This document shows, one piece after another, positions 24,603-37,912 of a stretch of 64,000 nucleotides of DNA (positions are counted from its first letter, which is position 1; each line of letters begins with the position of its first letter). This DNA is from Rhynchospora pubera (Eukaryota; Streptophyta; Magnoliopsida; Poales; Cyperaceae), in contig CM051460.1 in NCBI GenBank assembly GCA_028095005.1, positions 23,235,501 through 23,299,500 of the forward strand, in the 5' to 3' direction. The position numbers were made by a program, and so were the translations under genes. The notes below the pieces were generated by a model. That model saw nothing but the letters and a program-made list of their open reading frames with translations, made no database searches and was not told where the DNA came from.

Positions 24603-27600
24603 TTATTTCTTTCTCTCGGCACTAATGGAAAGAAATTCAAAATTACGAAGTGCCGAGGAGTCCTCCTTGGGGGCTGGGCCCCGTGAGGTCACAGTGGCTC
24701 GTGCTAAGGGAGAAGCTCGTGCTTCAACACTGCCTGAGTGGTGGAGCCGTTGGATTGTGGATGGGCGGCCGGTGCTGTTGGACATCACACGAGCGGTTGA
24801 CCGGGTAATATCATTCGGATCACCTCCTGAGGAGCTTGGTGGCTGGCTGGAGTAGTAGACTGCGCGCTTAGAGGTGCTCCCATTGCGAGAAGAGGAGGCA
24901 CGTGTTGCCTTCTCTGCAGCATCACTCTGCATAAAGTTCATAGATTTAGATGTATATTCCACTATGAGACTGAAATTATAGTTTTAGAGACAATATGGTT
25001 GGTGCACAGGATTACTGTTATAAATACTACACAACTCTTTAAATGGAACAATTAATACGACTCAATATGAATCCAAGAAGGCAGGTGTTTCAGCTCAAAT
25101 TGAACCATTGTATCAGGTTGTCCAACACAAATTATCAGCTTTGGTTAGTTCAGGTCAAACAGGCTTATTTTCCAAAATCGTCAGGTCAGTTGGACGTGGA
25201 TTTGAGGAATTTATTGGGTACTTCTGGTCTGATCAGATTTTTCCAACTATGGGTGGTTTTGGATTAATTGGATTCAGCTCAGATAAGTTCAGAACCATTT
25301 TGGCCTTCTGAATTCTTAGGTCAGATCTCATTCCAGGTTCTGATTCTTAACCATTTTAATCACTGAGTGGATCAGGTTCCCATTCAGATGGATCCTCTAT
25401 GTCAGATCAAACTCTGCTACTATATTTAGCAGTTTTCACTAGTTCGTCGCTAAGATAGCAAGTATAAATGACCAATCATGTCAAGCATCTTCAATCACAA
25501 GGGAATGTTTTGAATGTACCACGTAGTATATCTAAAAAAACGACATGTAACACAAGGGAATGTTTTGAATGTACCACATAGTATGTATAAAAAAAAACGA
25601 CATGTAACCTCTTTAGTAGAAGCCAATGCATCCTTCAGAGTTCTGTGCCTTGTAGGTTCTCCATTCTGGCCAGATGCCGAAGTACTTTTCCTTGTAAATG
25701 CCTCCACCGCACCAGAAAACCGATCCTTTATCTCTTGCCCCACTGTAAAAGTAAATTGACAAATGCAAATTTAAATTGCAAAGTTGTGTAGCAAAACAAT
25801 CACATCATCATTTTGGGCTTAGATAACAGACCTGAAGGTTTATCTACTCTTTCAGTAGATGGTCCAACACCAGCTGCTTTTACATTAGGCTATTTAACAA
25901 AAAAAAACATGCATATATATGGGTTAGTTATTCCTGAGATAAAACAAATATTATGTCATACTATTTAATCTAGTAAAAAGCGAACAACATTTTGTATTAC
26001 CAAGTTGTCAACCACTGTACCAAGAATTCTGGCACAATACACTTCTGTAATGGAATAGTGCTGGGATAGCTAACATATTACAAATCTCTAAATAAATTGG
26101 CACTTAAGAAACATCTATTGCTAACAAAACCCTATGTTATTGCAACAACTGACAAGAAAAGTACACAATTTAAAAGAAAGAGATAAACAAGCATACTCGT
26201 ACTCTCGTGTTGGCACCAATTTGAGGGTACTTGAGTATAGTCCAGTCAAATACATAGTCGAACTGATAACCTGAATGAAATACACATTCATCAAGTACAT
26301 GAGACTCAATGCTTATTAAGTGGCATGGGATGGTGTTTGAAGCTATCAACTATGTACCTTCTCTGATAAATAGGTCTCGGAATAGCCTCTTCAAGTAGGA
26401 GTAGTCTGGCTTGTCTTCAAACCGAAGAGAGCGGCAGTAGTGGAAGTAAGATATAAACTCAGGTGGATAGGACTTGCATAAAACCTGGTCCAATATATAT
26501 TTGTAAGAATTTATATTTTAATCTTCGAAAATTATCATGTCATTTAAGTTCAGAAGATTGTCATAAAATCAAATTCAAGTACCTCGACAGGAGTCAACAT
26601 TTTCTTCTCACTGATTTTATCATATTTTTGTTTCTTAGTGCCAGCTTTCAGACCTTGCCATGGAAGGCTAAAGAGAAAATACAAAAAACAAATTCAGTAC
26701 AAGGGATAAAAATAGTGACTTAATTTTGTGCAGACGTTTCAAAAACTTCCCTAATCTGATAATTACCCATCATATTCAGACTGAAACTAAAAGTGAGTCA
26801 TTGAGCCTTTATCCAATTAAAAAAGGTAATTTTTCAATAGTAAAAATATTTTTTGAAGCCAACCAGCAGAGAAGGAGGTAAGGAATCTCCAGCAGCAGTT
26901 TTCATCTAATTTTGCACTTTTCAATGGTACAGACTGAGGGGAGAGTCCTAGGTTAACTGTATTTAGACTAAATTACACCTAAATAAACTAATATATGGGC
27001 CAGCTAAAGCTCCTTTCACCCGGTTTCATGACCCCTCATTCAACAGAAAGTTAGGTCCTTGTTCTTCTATATTATTCAAGAGATATGTATCAAGAAAAAG
27101 TAAAACGATAGTACAAATAAATAATTATAATTATATTTACTCTCGTTCTAACTGCTTTGTTCTTCATTTTATTAAAATTAACATGATTACAATCTCATTA
27201 AGAATTATCCAACATGATCTTTATTTAATTGCCTCTGGCTTTGGGTATTTTGTGAGATAACAACTATTGTCGCAAACTTGGTACTCACATACATGATGGT
27301 GTCAAGTTAGTGTTGATATTGATACAACCGAACTTAAAAAATAGGCAAATGTCTTGTCTTTGACTATTAAGTTTGAAAGAATAATAATAAAATAAGCTTA
27401 ATCTTATCAAAGCAGTTCGTGAGCTTGACCAAAAGAATAGCAGGAACGGCTTCAAACAATGAATCCAAGCTTTTGAATTCCAAATTTTCAATCTTGTGAG
27501 ATTGTTTTATACGAGATCAAGCTTGAAAACGAGTTATTTGGGTGCCTTCAATTTTCAGCAATTTCTGAATCATAGCCTTAGAATGGTAAATGTTTGGTTC

Positions 27601-29816
27601 ATCAAGTAGATCAAGATCGGCAGTTCAAATTATCATTAACGCAGATTTGTAGGTTAATCTCACAAACTATTTTGATATGATCTTAAGCTTATACTAAGCT
27701 TACTCATTTTCTAGATGGCATCCATGTTAACCTCTCACCATCGTACAAGTCAGTAGCTCTAATTTATAATATTCTTCTTTAATATAACTGTTGTAAAATT
27801 GCAACTAAATTGTGCAAAGCACATAAGCTTCCTGGGTCAGAGTATTGATGTACGAACTAGGATTTACCTAATTAAACTACATATATAGTTTAAAATCGAG
27901 GGAATGGAAAATGTCATAATTAAAATTTTAATGAGCATACGAACAGTTAAATGAACATTACAAAAAAATCTAATCAAACAGTGAAACCAAAAACTGTTAA
28001 AATCTAACCTTCCTCTAAGAAAATACATGAGCACATAGCCAAGAGATTCTAGATCATCTCTCCTGCTTTGCTCTACAATTAAAAAGGCCAAGAATAAATC
28101 AAGTCAGAAAAGCATAAGATTAATGAAACTAGCGATCAAGGTCAGATCTTTTCAATATCTTTTCGTGTAGTCTTCTTTCCAATATTTGTAGTCCAGTTAA
28201 AACATCATTCTAACATACCACTAAAAAATATATCATTCAGAGAATGAGTCAAATTCAATTCAACTGAACTTATTTTATATTAGATTCAGTACGCAAAAAA
28301 AGGTTTATAAAAAGGAAACTGTTCCTCAAATTGAGAGAGGGCAAGGGAGGGAGGGAGAGGGAGGGTTTGTCTGCTGATTAAAATGCATACCTACTCCAAG
28401 ATGAGTATTAACACTCGCATATCGTGCCGTGCCAGTAAGGTTTTTGTTCTCTCTACGAATAATTAAAAACATGTTATTAATATGAGAAAGAGGAATATAA
28501 ATCTTCAAACAAAAATGCTTCAATAGTAGAGGAGCATTTTTAAAAGTATAAACTATACAAGTTAGAAATTCATATATATTGTACCTGTAAGGAATGTGCT
28601 TGTGAGTCTGGAGATCTCTATACTTCTTGGCAAGGCCATAGTCAATGATATAAACCTGGACATACAATAAAATCAGAACATCAACATAAGTCTTAATATA
28701 ATGGAGTTTTTCAAAGCAGTCTTGATATATTAATGTTGAAGTATATTTACTAACCTGGTTAGCTTTTCGGCCTAAACCCATGAGGAAGTTGTCAGGCTTA
28801 ATGTCACGATGTAGGAAACCCCTTGAATGCATGTACTCTACCCGGTTAATCTAGCAAAAATCATAAAATAAAAATTAAGATTAATTATTCTGCATGTGGA
28901 ACCTACAAGAGGGAAATCTAAAAAAATATTGCTGGTTTGCAGTAGTACAAATAAAATTATTCCAAACAAACTAATCACATACCAGCTGATCCGCAAGCAT
29001 AAGCACAGTTTTAAGAGAGAACTTTCTGTTACAATAATTGAACAAGTCCTCTAAGCTTGGGCCAAGAAGGTCTATCACCATCACATTGTATTCTCCCTCC
29101 ACACCATACCATTTCAGATGTGGCACACCAGCTTCATTCATTAAAAAAAAAAAAAAAACACATGAAAAATGAGCATTATGTTATTACGGAAACAATTAAA
29201 TTAAAATGAGAAAATCCTTGTCTAATCAGCTTACTTCCCCCTTGCAAGAGCATGTACACCTTTGACTCATATTGGAGCTGGGGATGTTTTGATTTCACCG
29301 ATTCCTATTATACATTAAAATTTTAAGATAGCTAGCCATCATCATAATCTAGAAGAACAGAACACTATGACCCTTTGTTTACGATCTAAGTTAACATTTC
29401 AATATGCATCTTGTGATTTTTAAGATTCAAACAAACAATATCAATGAGTTTTGGACTTTCGGTTAACAATTGTGGCATTTTTCAGGAAAAATTACATGAT
29501 AAGCTTTGAAATGAAAAGCTCAGCTGACAAAATAATAAACCAAAGTTCAACAGTATAGCAATTAAAGTGATGTTGGTCAGATAGAGTTAATTAGAACACA
29601 GCATACCAGTTTGATAGCCACTTCCTCTCCAGTTTGTATGTTTACACCTGAAACAAATTAAGAAATATGATAAAACTGACACTATAACATATCAAAATGA
29701 AGCTATGCTCAAATTATAAAGAAGAGAATCAATTACACACCAAGATACAGCTCTCCAAATGATCCACTTCCGATCTTTCTACCAAGCTTAAACTTCCCAC
29801 CAATCACATGCTCCAT
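24603..29816 (-). CDS. Casein kinase I-like Ser/Thr kinase
   Basis: Fourteen exons: 29741-29816, 29607-29647, 29235-29304, 28983-29131, 28755-28850, 28585-28655, 28391-28452, 28009-28072, 26583-26667, 26358-26484, 26197-26270, 25832-25889, 25609-25742, 24603-24926. They join in frame to 476 aa, the normal size of plant CKL kinases. The kinase domain fills about residues 9-280: glycine loop GSGSFG, ATP lysine in VAIKLES (Lys38), catalytic HRDIKPDN (Asp128), metal site DYGLAKKYRD (Asp149), and the CK1 signature TARYASVNTHLG in place of APE. The tail (about 300-476) is Ser/Thr/Arg-rich with GQEIKDRFSGAVEAF, a motif conserved in plant CKLs. The kinase phosphorylates acidic or pre-phosphorylated Ser/Thr targets; its substrate here is unknown. 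A 2-codon ambiguity remains at the exon 11 donor. Confidence 0.94.
25496..25608. repeat. 55-bp tandem duplication at the exon 13 donor of the CK1 gene
   Basis: Two copies (25496-25550 and 25551-25608) begin CACAAGGGAATGTTTTGAAT. The second abuts the exon 13 donor (exon ends at 25609), so the donor context GTTACATGTCG is present twice. Only the exon-proximal one follows the coding GAG. Confidence 0.85.
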
Positions 29817-30775
29817 TTTATTTTATTTTATTTTAAACCACCAATATGCCACAGCTACCAGAAATTAATAATTTGCACAAAATTGTATAAAGCCTCAAGC
29901 TTCCAGCTAATTCAAAGATAATCGCTTCTCTGCCTCCTTTGGATTCCCCTCGCGTTGAGCCCCAATTCTCTTCTAATTCTTTAGATTCAACAAATTAATT
30001 CCAGGATCAAAAACCAAGTAGAATGGGACAGAAAAAAAAAAAGCAATCGAATTTAGATAAGATCACTGCATTTCCTCAAAACTTACTGAGAAAAAGCTTC
30101 CTCTCCCGATACGACACCAACGACTTGTTTCAAAAGTCGCTCTTCTCCGACGCAAAGAACTTAACAAATCTGCACCCACAACCCAAAATGGTGCAAATGC
30201 CAATGCAATTGAAATTCGACAACCAATTTAACAAGGGAACCCTTTCAAAGTTCCAAATCCATATCAAATACCAGCGTATCTCTCGCTCCTCCACGAACCT
30301 CGAGATTCAAGAAGTCAACATTCGATTTCCGTACAAATCCGAGAAACTTCCGAACACTCCGATCGATTGGGACCAAAAAGCCCAAAACTTCAAGTCCAAA
30401 TTTCTCCCAAATTGAGCACGAAATTCGCCTTTTTCTCGGATTCTGTGAAATGGGGCTTCAATAAGAAAAGAAAAAATTGAGAAGGGAAATTCAATCGACA
30501 GAGAAATAGAGGGTTTTGGGGATTTGGGCGGGGCAAAAATTCGACAAAAAATGGGTAAAGAATTGAAGAATAGTGTTGTTTAATTCGGGAAGGAAAAAAG
30601 AAATGGAGAGAATGGAGGAGTGTCGGAGAAAGGCGAGGGACAGAGGCGGAGAGGCAGGCGCAAAAGAAGGGAATAATAAGGGGCGCATTAGAAAAAGAGC
30701 CACTATGCATTAATTCCCTTTTGTATTCTTGCCACCCGTTTCTACTACCTTGTACTTTTGCCTGACGTGGCACCG
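29817..30775 (-). other. 5' leader and promoter region of the CK1-like gene
   Basis: On the minus strand the region is CT- and GT-rich, as expected for a plant 5' leader (possibly with a leader intron). An antisense frame at 30023-30415 is open for 130 codons but resembles no family, and I treat it as a shadow. Confidence 0.45.
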
Positions 30776-33700
30776 CTCAACAAAGCGATCATCATTTCAT
30801 CTTTGCTACGGATTTTTTTTCGAGAAATAATATTTCTACAACTTTTTTTTTCAAATATTTTAACTTTTCCTATCCTGATTAATGTGATTTATATGATTAT
30901 CAATTCTAATATTTTACCTCGATTGATGTGATAAATTTCACCTTTTTTTCTAGAAAAAGGAGGTGACTAAATAAGATATGTATTTTGAAAATTGACTGGA
31001 TTTTTTTTTTTTGATATTTACGTGGGAGTCTGATCCTATTTATAATACTTGTTCGTTAAAGTATATACTTTTTTCCCCTAAAACAATAACATTATAGCAT
31101 ACAATATTTCATTCATGCATTGAAATTTATCTCCACTTTCAATTGACTGTACTATTTTCGTAATTAAAATATGGTATCTTGTTTTCGTACTTGTTAAACG
31201 ATCAATTCCCCATAGAAACTATAAATTATTATTATAGTTTTTTATAAAGAATTAATAAAGTACGAAAATATTCAAATAATTTCTGCGTGAAGTAAAATAT
31301 TCGCGTTAATAGCTTCTTGTGAAATGAATAAAGATAATATAATTACCCAAAACGTCGAAAAAGGTCAATCTTGCTCTGCTGCTCTGTGCAATACACGTTT
31401 TTATATTTCTTTTGCGCAATAAATATGCAAAATGCATCAATAGTCGTCATAAAATTAAATAGTTCAAACCAAATGATGTATTATGCGGAAAGACTGATTT
31501 ACTCGATTTTGTAAATAAAACTATAATAACCTCCAAAATGAATCTCACGAACTTGATTTAGAGTACTAGCTTTTATTAATCTTCAAACAGAAAAAAATAA
31601 TAATAATACAGTATTTAGATAGAGCTTGAGAACTGTGATGTGTCAATAGGAAGTGGCAATTTGTAGAAACGAATTGTGATTATTAACAAAACCAAAGATG
31701 ATAATAATGGCGTTATGGTGAGGCGGAAATAAAAATGAGTGAGCTGGTAGGTCCTATTTCTTTTAGAAGCAAAATGAAAAATATTAGAGTGATGCTTGAG
31801 CTCTCCCAGCAACACCACCCATATTATTAACTAAATAAACAAACTTGTTTATTTTCCCTAGTAATTTAGCATGATACTAATTATTCATCATTCATTGACA
31901 GTTGCAGCAAGGATAGTTGTATTTTCTTTTTCTTCATACAACTCATATGTTACTTCTGTATAAATTTAGTTTATTTGCGTAGGCTGCATCAAATTTGGAC
32001 TATTAGTGCCATGTAATTTAGAAAAAAAAAAAACCATTTTACTAATTGCAAATTTTTAATACTTTGATAGTTTGATTACAATAGTTATTTATTCGTTATA
32101 ACTTTGTAGTTAATTTAATCATCTCTGAAATAATTTTCTTTTGTTAAGCACGGCTGCTTCTTTTAACTCCGCTGAAATAATTTCTCTTGGCAATTGCTGT
32201 CAAGGTTTTTAAAAAAATATATATTTTTTGAAATAAATAAATTTTTAGTGCTAATTTTGTTACTTGTTTTATCTTACTAAATCAAGAACTTATTTTGTAA
32301 CATTTCAAGATTCGACTAATTGCCGACAGCAATAATCATACAATACAAATGTTTGTATATTTTTCAATGGGAGTTTTAGTGGGAGCTGTGCGTCAATGCC
32401 TGAAGATACTAATTCGGTTGTATCATTGTTTTCTTTGGATTAGTTAGGAATGGGCCAAACTAAAGCCTAAGGATCCTTTGTGTCAGTGACAAATACAGCC
32501 AATGCTGTTAAATCACGTATAAGAGCCAATATCAGCTGGTTAATGTAGTCAAGGCACAGTGCAATCAGATCTAAAACTCTGATAAAAAATTTGCAACTAA
32601 ATTGAATATGGGCTTTTCTTTGGTATTATGGTGATAGTATTTTCTATATCAAATTATTTCCTTGCTGTAATTATAGTCTAATTACACAATTTAAGCTGCT
32701 AATTCCTAACTAAAAGTGAAACATTAAACAAATTGCCTACTTGATTCTACATTATCTCACGTAAGGCTAAATAGCTAATTAACTCACAATAATTCTACAT
32801 GCTTGCTTTACCATGTCACATGAAAAAGCTACTCTTTAGACAACTTTACCAAAAGTAAACATAATCATCAGAGCTGCATTTGCCCATTTTGTATTTTTAA
32901 TTAAAATATATGCTCATTCAATGGAGGAAAAGAAAAGACTCACTGACAAACATGGCAAAACCGTCCAACGACAGTGGAATTATTAACTCTTCCATATAGG
33001 GTACCTGAAAACGACACAAAAAAGCAACCTTTATTGCTAGTTTCAAATTTCTTTTTCTAGAATATTGTCTGTAATTAAAGTTTTTTAAACTACTACAAGT
33101 TCCAACTTCCAATTTGCAACTACATGCTTCATATTGTAGATAGCATTGCTTACATGTTAAGTTTTTGTATGCCTAAATCAAGGCACTGGGTTTATGCATG
33201 CCTTGGTTAGGCGTGCACACAACGTGGGTTTAATTAGCTGCTTTTAGGTTATTTGTATTAGGCATCGTTATTTGACTAGTTCAGATAGAATATGCATTAT
33301 GCTTAAGAAAGTTGGTATTAATTAAGTAAAAATTGCATTTGTATCATTCCATACAGAGGGTATCAGGAACCGTTTTTATCCCTCAATGCTTAAGAAAGTA
33401 GGTATTATAATTAATTACAATCGTTTGATTAATTTGATCTGAAATTAAATGGAAGTACCTAGTTAGTTGATCCATAAACCACACCATCGTTACAACCACG
33501 AGTTAGTTGATCCAATTCATTTATTTTAGATTAAACGGTCTGACTGATTGTTAAAAAAAATGAGAAAAATATAAGCATATTCTGACAATGATTGCATGAA
33601 AATTCATGTGCATTAGTTCCGAAAATTTAACATGTGCATTCGGACTCTTGTTTTTTTTATATAATTTCGAGGGTATATTGTCTTCTTGAGAGATATATAA

Positions 33701-34022
33701 ATATCATGTACGCCTCTCCAAATTACATAAGCACTATGATGTTTGTTTCTTTTTCGGTGAAGAAATTATTTTTCCCGGTTAAATATTAACAGTTTCAGAA
33801 GAGTAGATGAAACTTTTGGATGTTCCTTTGATAAATTAAACCTTTTTGTTAATGAGGATTGTAAAATAAATAAATTTAGAACTTTTAATTTTAAATCAAG
33901 TATATATATTATATCATATTTGAAGAAAAGTCTAAGATTATTTTGGTACACCAACCAGGCGAAAATGTATGCTCCAAAAAGATAGAACGACAGTCTCATC
34001 TCATGTGCATAGTTAATTGCTT
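30776..34022. other. Intergenic, no supported gene
   Basis: AT-rich. A short exon-like minus-strand segment near 32940-33010 (acceptor TTTTCAG, peptide PYMEELIIPLSLDGFAMF) has no recognisable family or partner exons. Nothing else was identified. Confidence 0.45.
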
Positions 34023-34530
34023 ATCTATATATATATCAAGCTTTTAAATTTCGATTTTTTCGGTATGACGGTTCACGTCCCCATGTTATTTCGGTGTTAT
34101 TTTGATGTTATAACGGCGATATAACTGTGTAGTGTTTTTTTCGAAGTTTGACACACATCAATTCTATAACTATCAATTTATATGTTTATACATCTCCAAT
34201 ACTCCATACAAATAGCATACGACCATACCAAATTCAATATACTGAATTGTACCAATATTGAGTAGCAATAGCAGCTTGTACCAATTTAATAATAGTTCAA
34301 TATTGAATACACAATTTAACAATAGTAGCAATAACAGCTTGTTATTTCGTCGAAATAACTGAAATAACGCGTTATATCGCCGAAATAACTGAAATAACGC
34401 GTTACATCATTTTCTCAATTAAGACTGTAACGTTCATGCGGTTTGACACAGAATACCGCTATTTCTGTTATTTCGCCGTTATTTCGCCGAAATTTAGAAG
34501 CTTGATATATATATATATATATATATATAT
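34023..34530. mobile_element. Foldback element with TA-rich arms
   Basis: The arms ATATATCAAGCTTTTAAATTTCG and their imperfect complement (CGAAATTTAGAAGCTTGATATAT) bound about 500 bp. The interior has a tandem GTTATxTCGCCGAAATAACTG unit at about 34350-34410. The right arm runs into a (TA)n microsatellite (34506-34530). Confidence 0.6.
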
Positions 34531-35126
34531 CAAGTTTCAACCCCGCATAAAATGCCTTGATTCCTCACTAGTATTTTTTTCACGGTTCGGAAGACATCTA
34601 TTTTAGAATAAATATATAGTATCGTACATAAAATTTGAAGTCAAGTGTATTATGCTTATCTTTTTCTTTGGGGTTCAAAGTCTTCAAACTTCAAATTTCT
34701 AGTCATGTTTTATAACTAGCACTTTTACTTGTACCTAGTTCTCGTAATATGATTGTTTATATTCACAAAAGAAAGCAATTGTATTATTACATATTTCTCT
34801 AAATATTTTAAATAACTAGCAAAAAATGCCATCATATGTAGGCAAATAAAAAAAACAAAATAATATTAGACAATAAAAATATATTTTTCAATCTATCAGT
34901 GATATAGGTAGATATATATATTGTCCAATTCATTTTCATATTGGATAAAAAAATCAAAACATATTATTGTTTCATCTAGTAATTGATATTCAACTACGTA
35001 TATCAAGTTAATCGAACGGCACAAAAATTTGTTTACATGCTAGATCTAGTGTGTAAATCAAAATATATTGTTGGATCTATGCTTTTATATAAAAGTAAAG
35101 AAGTAGAGATAGAGACAGAGATAATA
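34531..35126. other. Intergenic, nothing recognised
   Basis: AT-rich sequence with no supported gene. Confidence 0.45.
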
Positions 35127-35134
35127 CTAATAGT

Positions 35135-35340
35135 CAGGGGCGGATCCACCACTGGGGCGGGTGGGGCTAGAGCCATCTACCGCCGTCGAGCCCCTAGAGT
35201 CCCTCTTTAGCCCCAGTAAATTTTTTCTGTCATTGGAGTACTTAAAGGTGGGGCTGAAAAATAGAAAAAGAGAAACGTTCGATCAAATGATTCATAGAAC
35301 ACTCGGTCTCACCTAAATATTTTTCATAAATCCACCACTG
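35135..35340. mobile_element. Small hAT-type MITE with 8-bp target duplication
   Basis: A 206-bp element starting CAGGGGCGGAT and ending ATCCACCACTG, flanked by a perfect 8-bp repeat CTAATAGT (35127-35134 and 35341-35348). The CAGGGGCGGA terminus is typical of Ac-like hAT elements. Confidence 0.88.
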
Positions 35341-35348
35341 CTAATAGT

Positions 35349-36708
35349 AAAGTATTAAAATGTGCTTACTTAGGAGGAATAGAGATATCAAACTGATCGG
35401 TTATTATTTCTGTATTTACTCTCTTCTCTCTACCTCAACTTAAAATTTGGTCGCGTAGCCATTTTCCCGTTGAAAAGGCAAAGTAATTTTTCAGTTACCA
35501 TATTGGAGGACGATATTTGTGAAATAATTTCTAAGATCAACGGCCAATTGATTAACATTTGACCATTGACCATTACACTCTTAAATTATATTAAATTGAA
35601 TATTTGAATGATCCATTCTCGAGAATAAAGCAACGGTAAAAAAAACATGTCGCCAAGTCAAATTTTTGGAATTGCGACTAGTTCATTTTTGATAAAATAA
35701 TACACCAGAAAGTAATCAATTTTATAAAATTATAAGACAACTTTAAAATTTTATTAGAATCATTTGACCACCTTACTTCTTTCCACGTGGCTCTGCCGCC
35801 TAGGATAGGATCTTTTCTTTGGATGAGGTATGGGAATAAAGAAATAAGGGAATAAAAAATTAAATTTATTATAAACAATCCAAACTTTTCACAAAGTTAC
35901 ACACTTCTCAATACTTTTTCCTACTTCTTCCCTTATTCCTCTTATTCCCACACCATCCAAATCAGTGAAGACCGAAGATAAAACTAGGAACAGTTGAAAT
36001 ATTGTCAATGGTGCTAAAGGAACTTTATTATGCATCCTATCCCTCTTACCTCTAAAATAATACTTAACCAGAATCCCTCCCCACATTTTTTTCTGGCGCA
36101 TATATATTATGTTATCAAGCTTCTAAAAACATTAATATATGATACATGACATTAAAATTTGAAGTTCAGCCTCTCAATCAAAACATACTGAAAAGAATTA
36201 GGTCATGTATCATAAGTTATCAATTATTTTGGGTCGTATATCATAAGTTATAATTACTTAATTTCAGCCCTTTCATCGATTGAACCCTCACTCTGTCACT
36301 ATGTAAAATTTGGGTCATCGGATAAAAAGAAATAATAACGGTGACCGTATTTATTGTAAAATCACATCGCCAATAATTTTTTTATTGTAAAATTTTGCTC
36401 TTTTCTTTTAATTTAAAACCAGGACCTTACAAATACGGTCTGAATATAAGACAATTCGGTCCGAATTTTCCCAGTGGGTCATACACCATGCACCATAAAT
36501 TCGGTCCTGAGTTTGGACCAAATTTAACAGAAACCTATCCTTATTTTATTATTGTTTAGTTTCGTTATTATTTGAAGGGTGAATTAAATTTATTTAAAAT
36601 TAGAGACATGTCATCACTAAATGACAATTTATTTTTTTGTCATTATAAAATAATAGAAATTAGTCTTTTTCCATCGAACAATTATATGACGATTTTACCC
36701 TTTTAAAT
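35349..36708. other. Intergenic with one degenerate Tourist-like MITE
   Basis: A diverged member of the 8127-8597 MITE family lies at about 35811-35965 in inverted orientation (core CACAAAGTTACACACTTCTC, right end ATCCAAA). No gene was recognised in the remainder. Confidence 0.55.
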
Positions 36709-36954
36709 ATGCCACTGTAAAACTTAAAAATTAATAATTTGTCATCACAAAATATATAATTGGTTTTATGCCATTATTAATCATTAAAAATTAGTTTTAC
36801 GGCATTGCAAAATAACAAAATTATTGTATGCCACTGTAAAACTTAAAAATTAATAATTTGTCATCACAAAATATATAATTAGTTTTATGCCATTATTAAT
36901 CATTAAAAATTAGTTTTACGGCATTGCAAAATAACAAAATTATTTTATGCCACT
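36709..36954. repeat. 119-bp tandem repeat, two copies plus a partial third
   Basis: The units start TATGCCACTGTAAAACTT near 36709 and 36828, and a third begins near 36947 (TATGCCACTG) before diverging. The period is 119 bases and the two full copies are nearly identical, so the duplication is recent. Confidence 0.9.
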
Positions 36955-37912
36955 GGTCAACAGGTACTCTTACCCTTTGTTAGTCTTGTACCAGTATAAT
37001 TCTCAGTTTTTCTGCAATCAAGTGTGGTCATGGGCTAACTATATTGTTTTACCAAGTACTGAACTTTTCTGGATTCAACTCATACTCGCAGCTATTTCTT
37101 TAGTCATTAATTCGCTGAAAATGCATCATACTAGTGATGTGCTGATATTCCATATTACATGACAACAACATTAATTGTAGAATACTCAAATTTAACACGC
37201 AATTTCACGGCACAATCAAAATCAATCCTGTAAAAAAAATTCAGAAATAAACAAAAAAGAAAACTTCTCACCAAGCCAATATAGGTATTATAGTAACACT
37301 GTACCGGCGTTTCAATATAGGAATTTACCAGGGTTGGTACAAATTCGAAATCGACAAAAAGGAAAACTTCTCACCAAGCAAAATATGAATCACGGCAGCA
37401 AACTTCATTAAAAAAAATTTTCTATGTTCGTTCATAAAGTTTTTGAATTTGTACCAATAATGGGTTCCACGTTATAAGAAGTTAGAACTTATATAACCTT
37501 TCCATAAAAATAGATTGACGAAAGATGATCTCCGGTTGACATGTACGACGGCGGGCAGGTGGAGTTCGGCAAGCGTGATGGCAGAACTCAGGGCAAGGAT
37601 GGAGATCATGTCTAAGTGATGGTTTCGCTCCTTAGCATATTTTATTTTCCTGAGCGCCGTGTGTGTTTTGTTAGAGTTTGTTTTTAATGGGGGTAATTTG
37701 GTCATTAAAAACTTAATGACAAATTTGGGAATGACTTTTTTAGAATTTAGAGTATGTTTTTAGAAAAAATAGTGGCATAAGGCTAATTTTAACAATTCTA
37801 TAATGGTATAAATTTAATTAACAATTTAAGGATGACATTTTCCTAATTAACAAAATTCACAATGGCATGAAACTAATTATCTCTTATTTGAAAATTAATT
37901 ACTACCATATGC
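36955..37912. other. Intergenic, nothing recognised
   Basis: No supported gene. The 'GGCATNNNNTTANNAAT'-type words of the tandem repeat continue in degenerate form at about 37740-37880. Confidence 0.4.

Noticed and set aside
24415..24855. 146-codon plus-strand frame
   Set aside because: Antisense shadow of the last CK1 exon, whose minus-strand frame matches the family and joins the other exons.
30023..30415. 130-codon plus-strand open frame upstream of the CK1-like gene
   Set aside because: It lies antisense to the CK1 leader, its composition (Lys/Gln/Asn-rich) follows from the local base bias, and no motif or family was recognised.
32918..33112. Exon-like minus-strand peptide PYMEELIIPLSLDGF
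   Set aside because: The splice signals are acceptable, but no partner exon or family was found within several kb.
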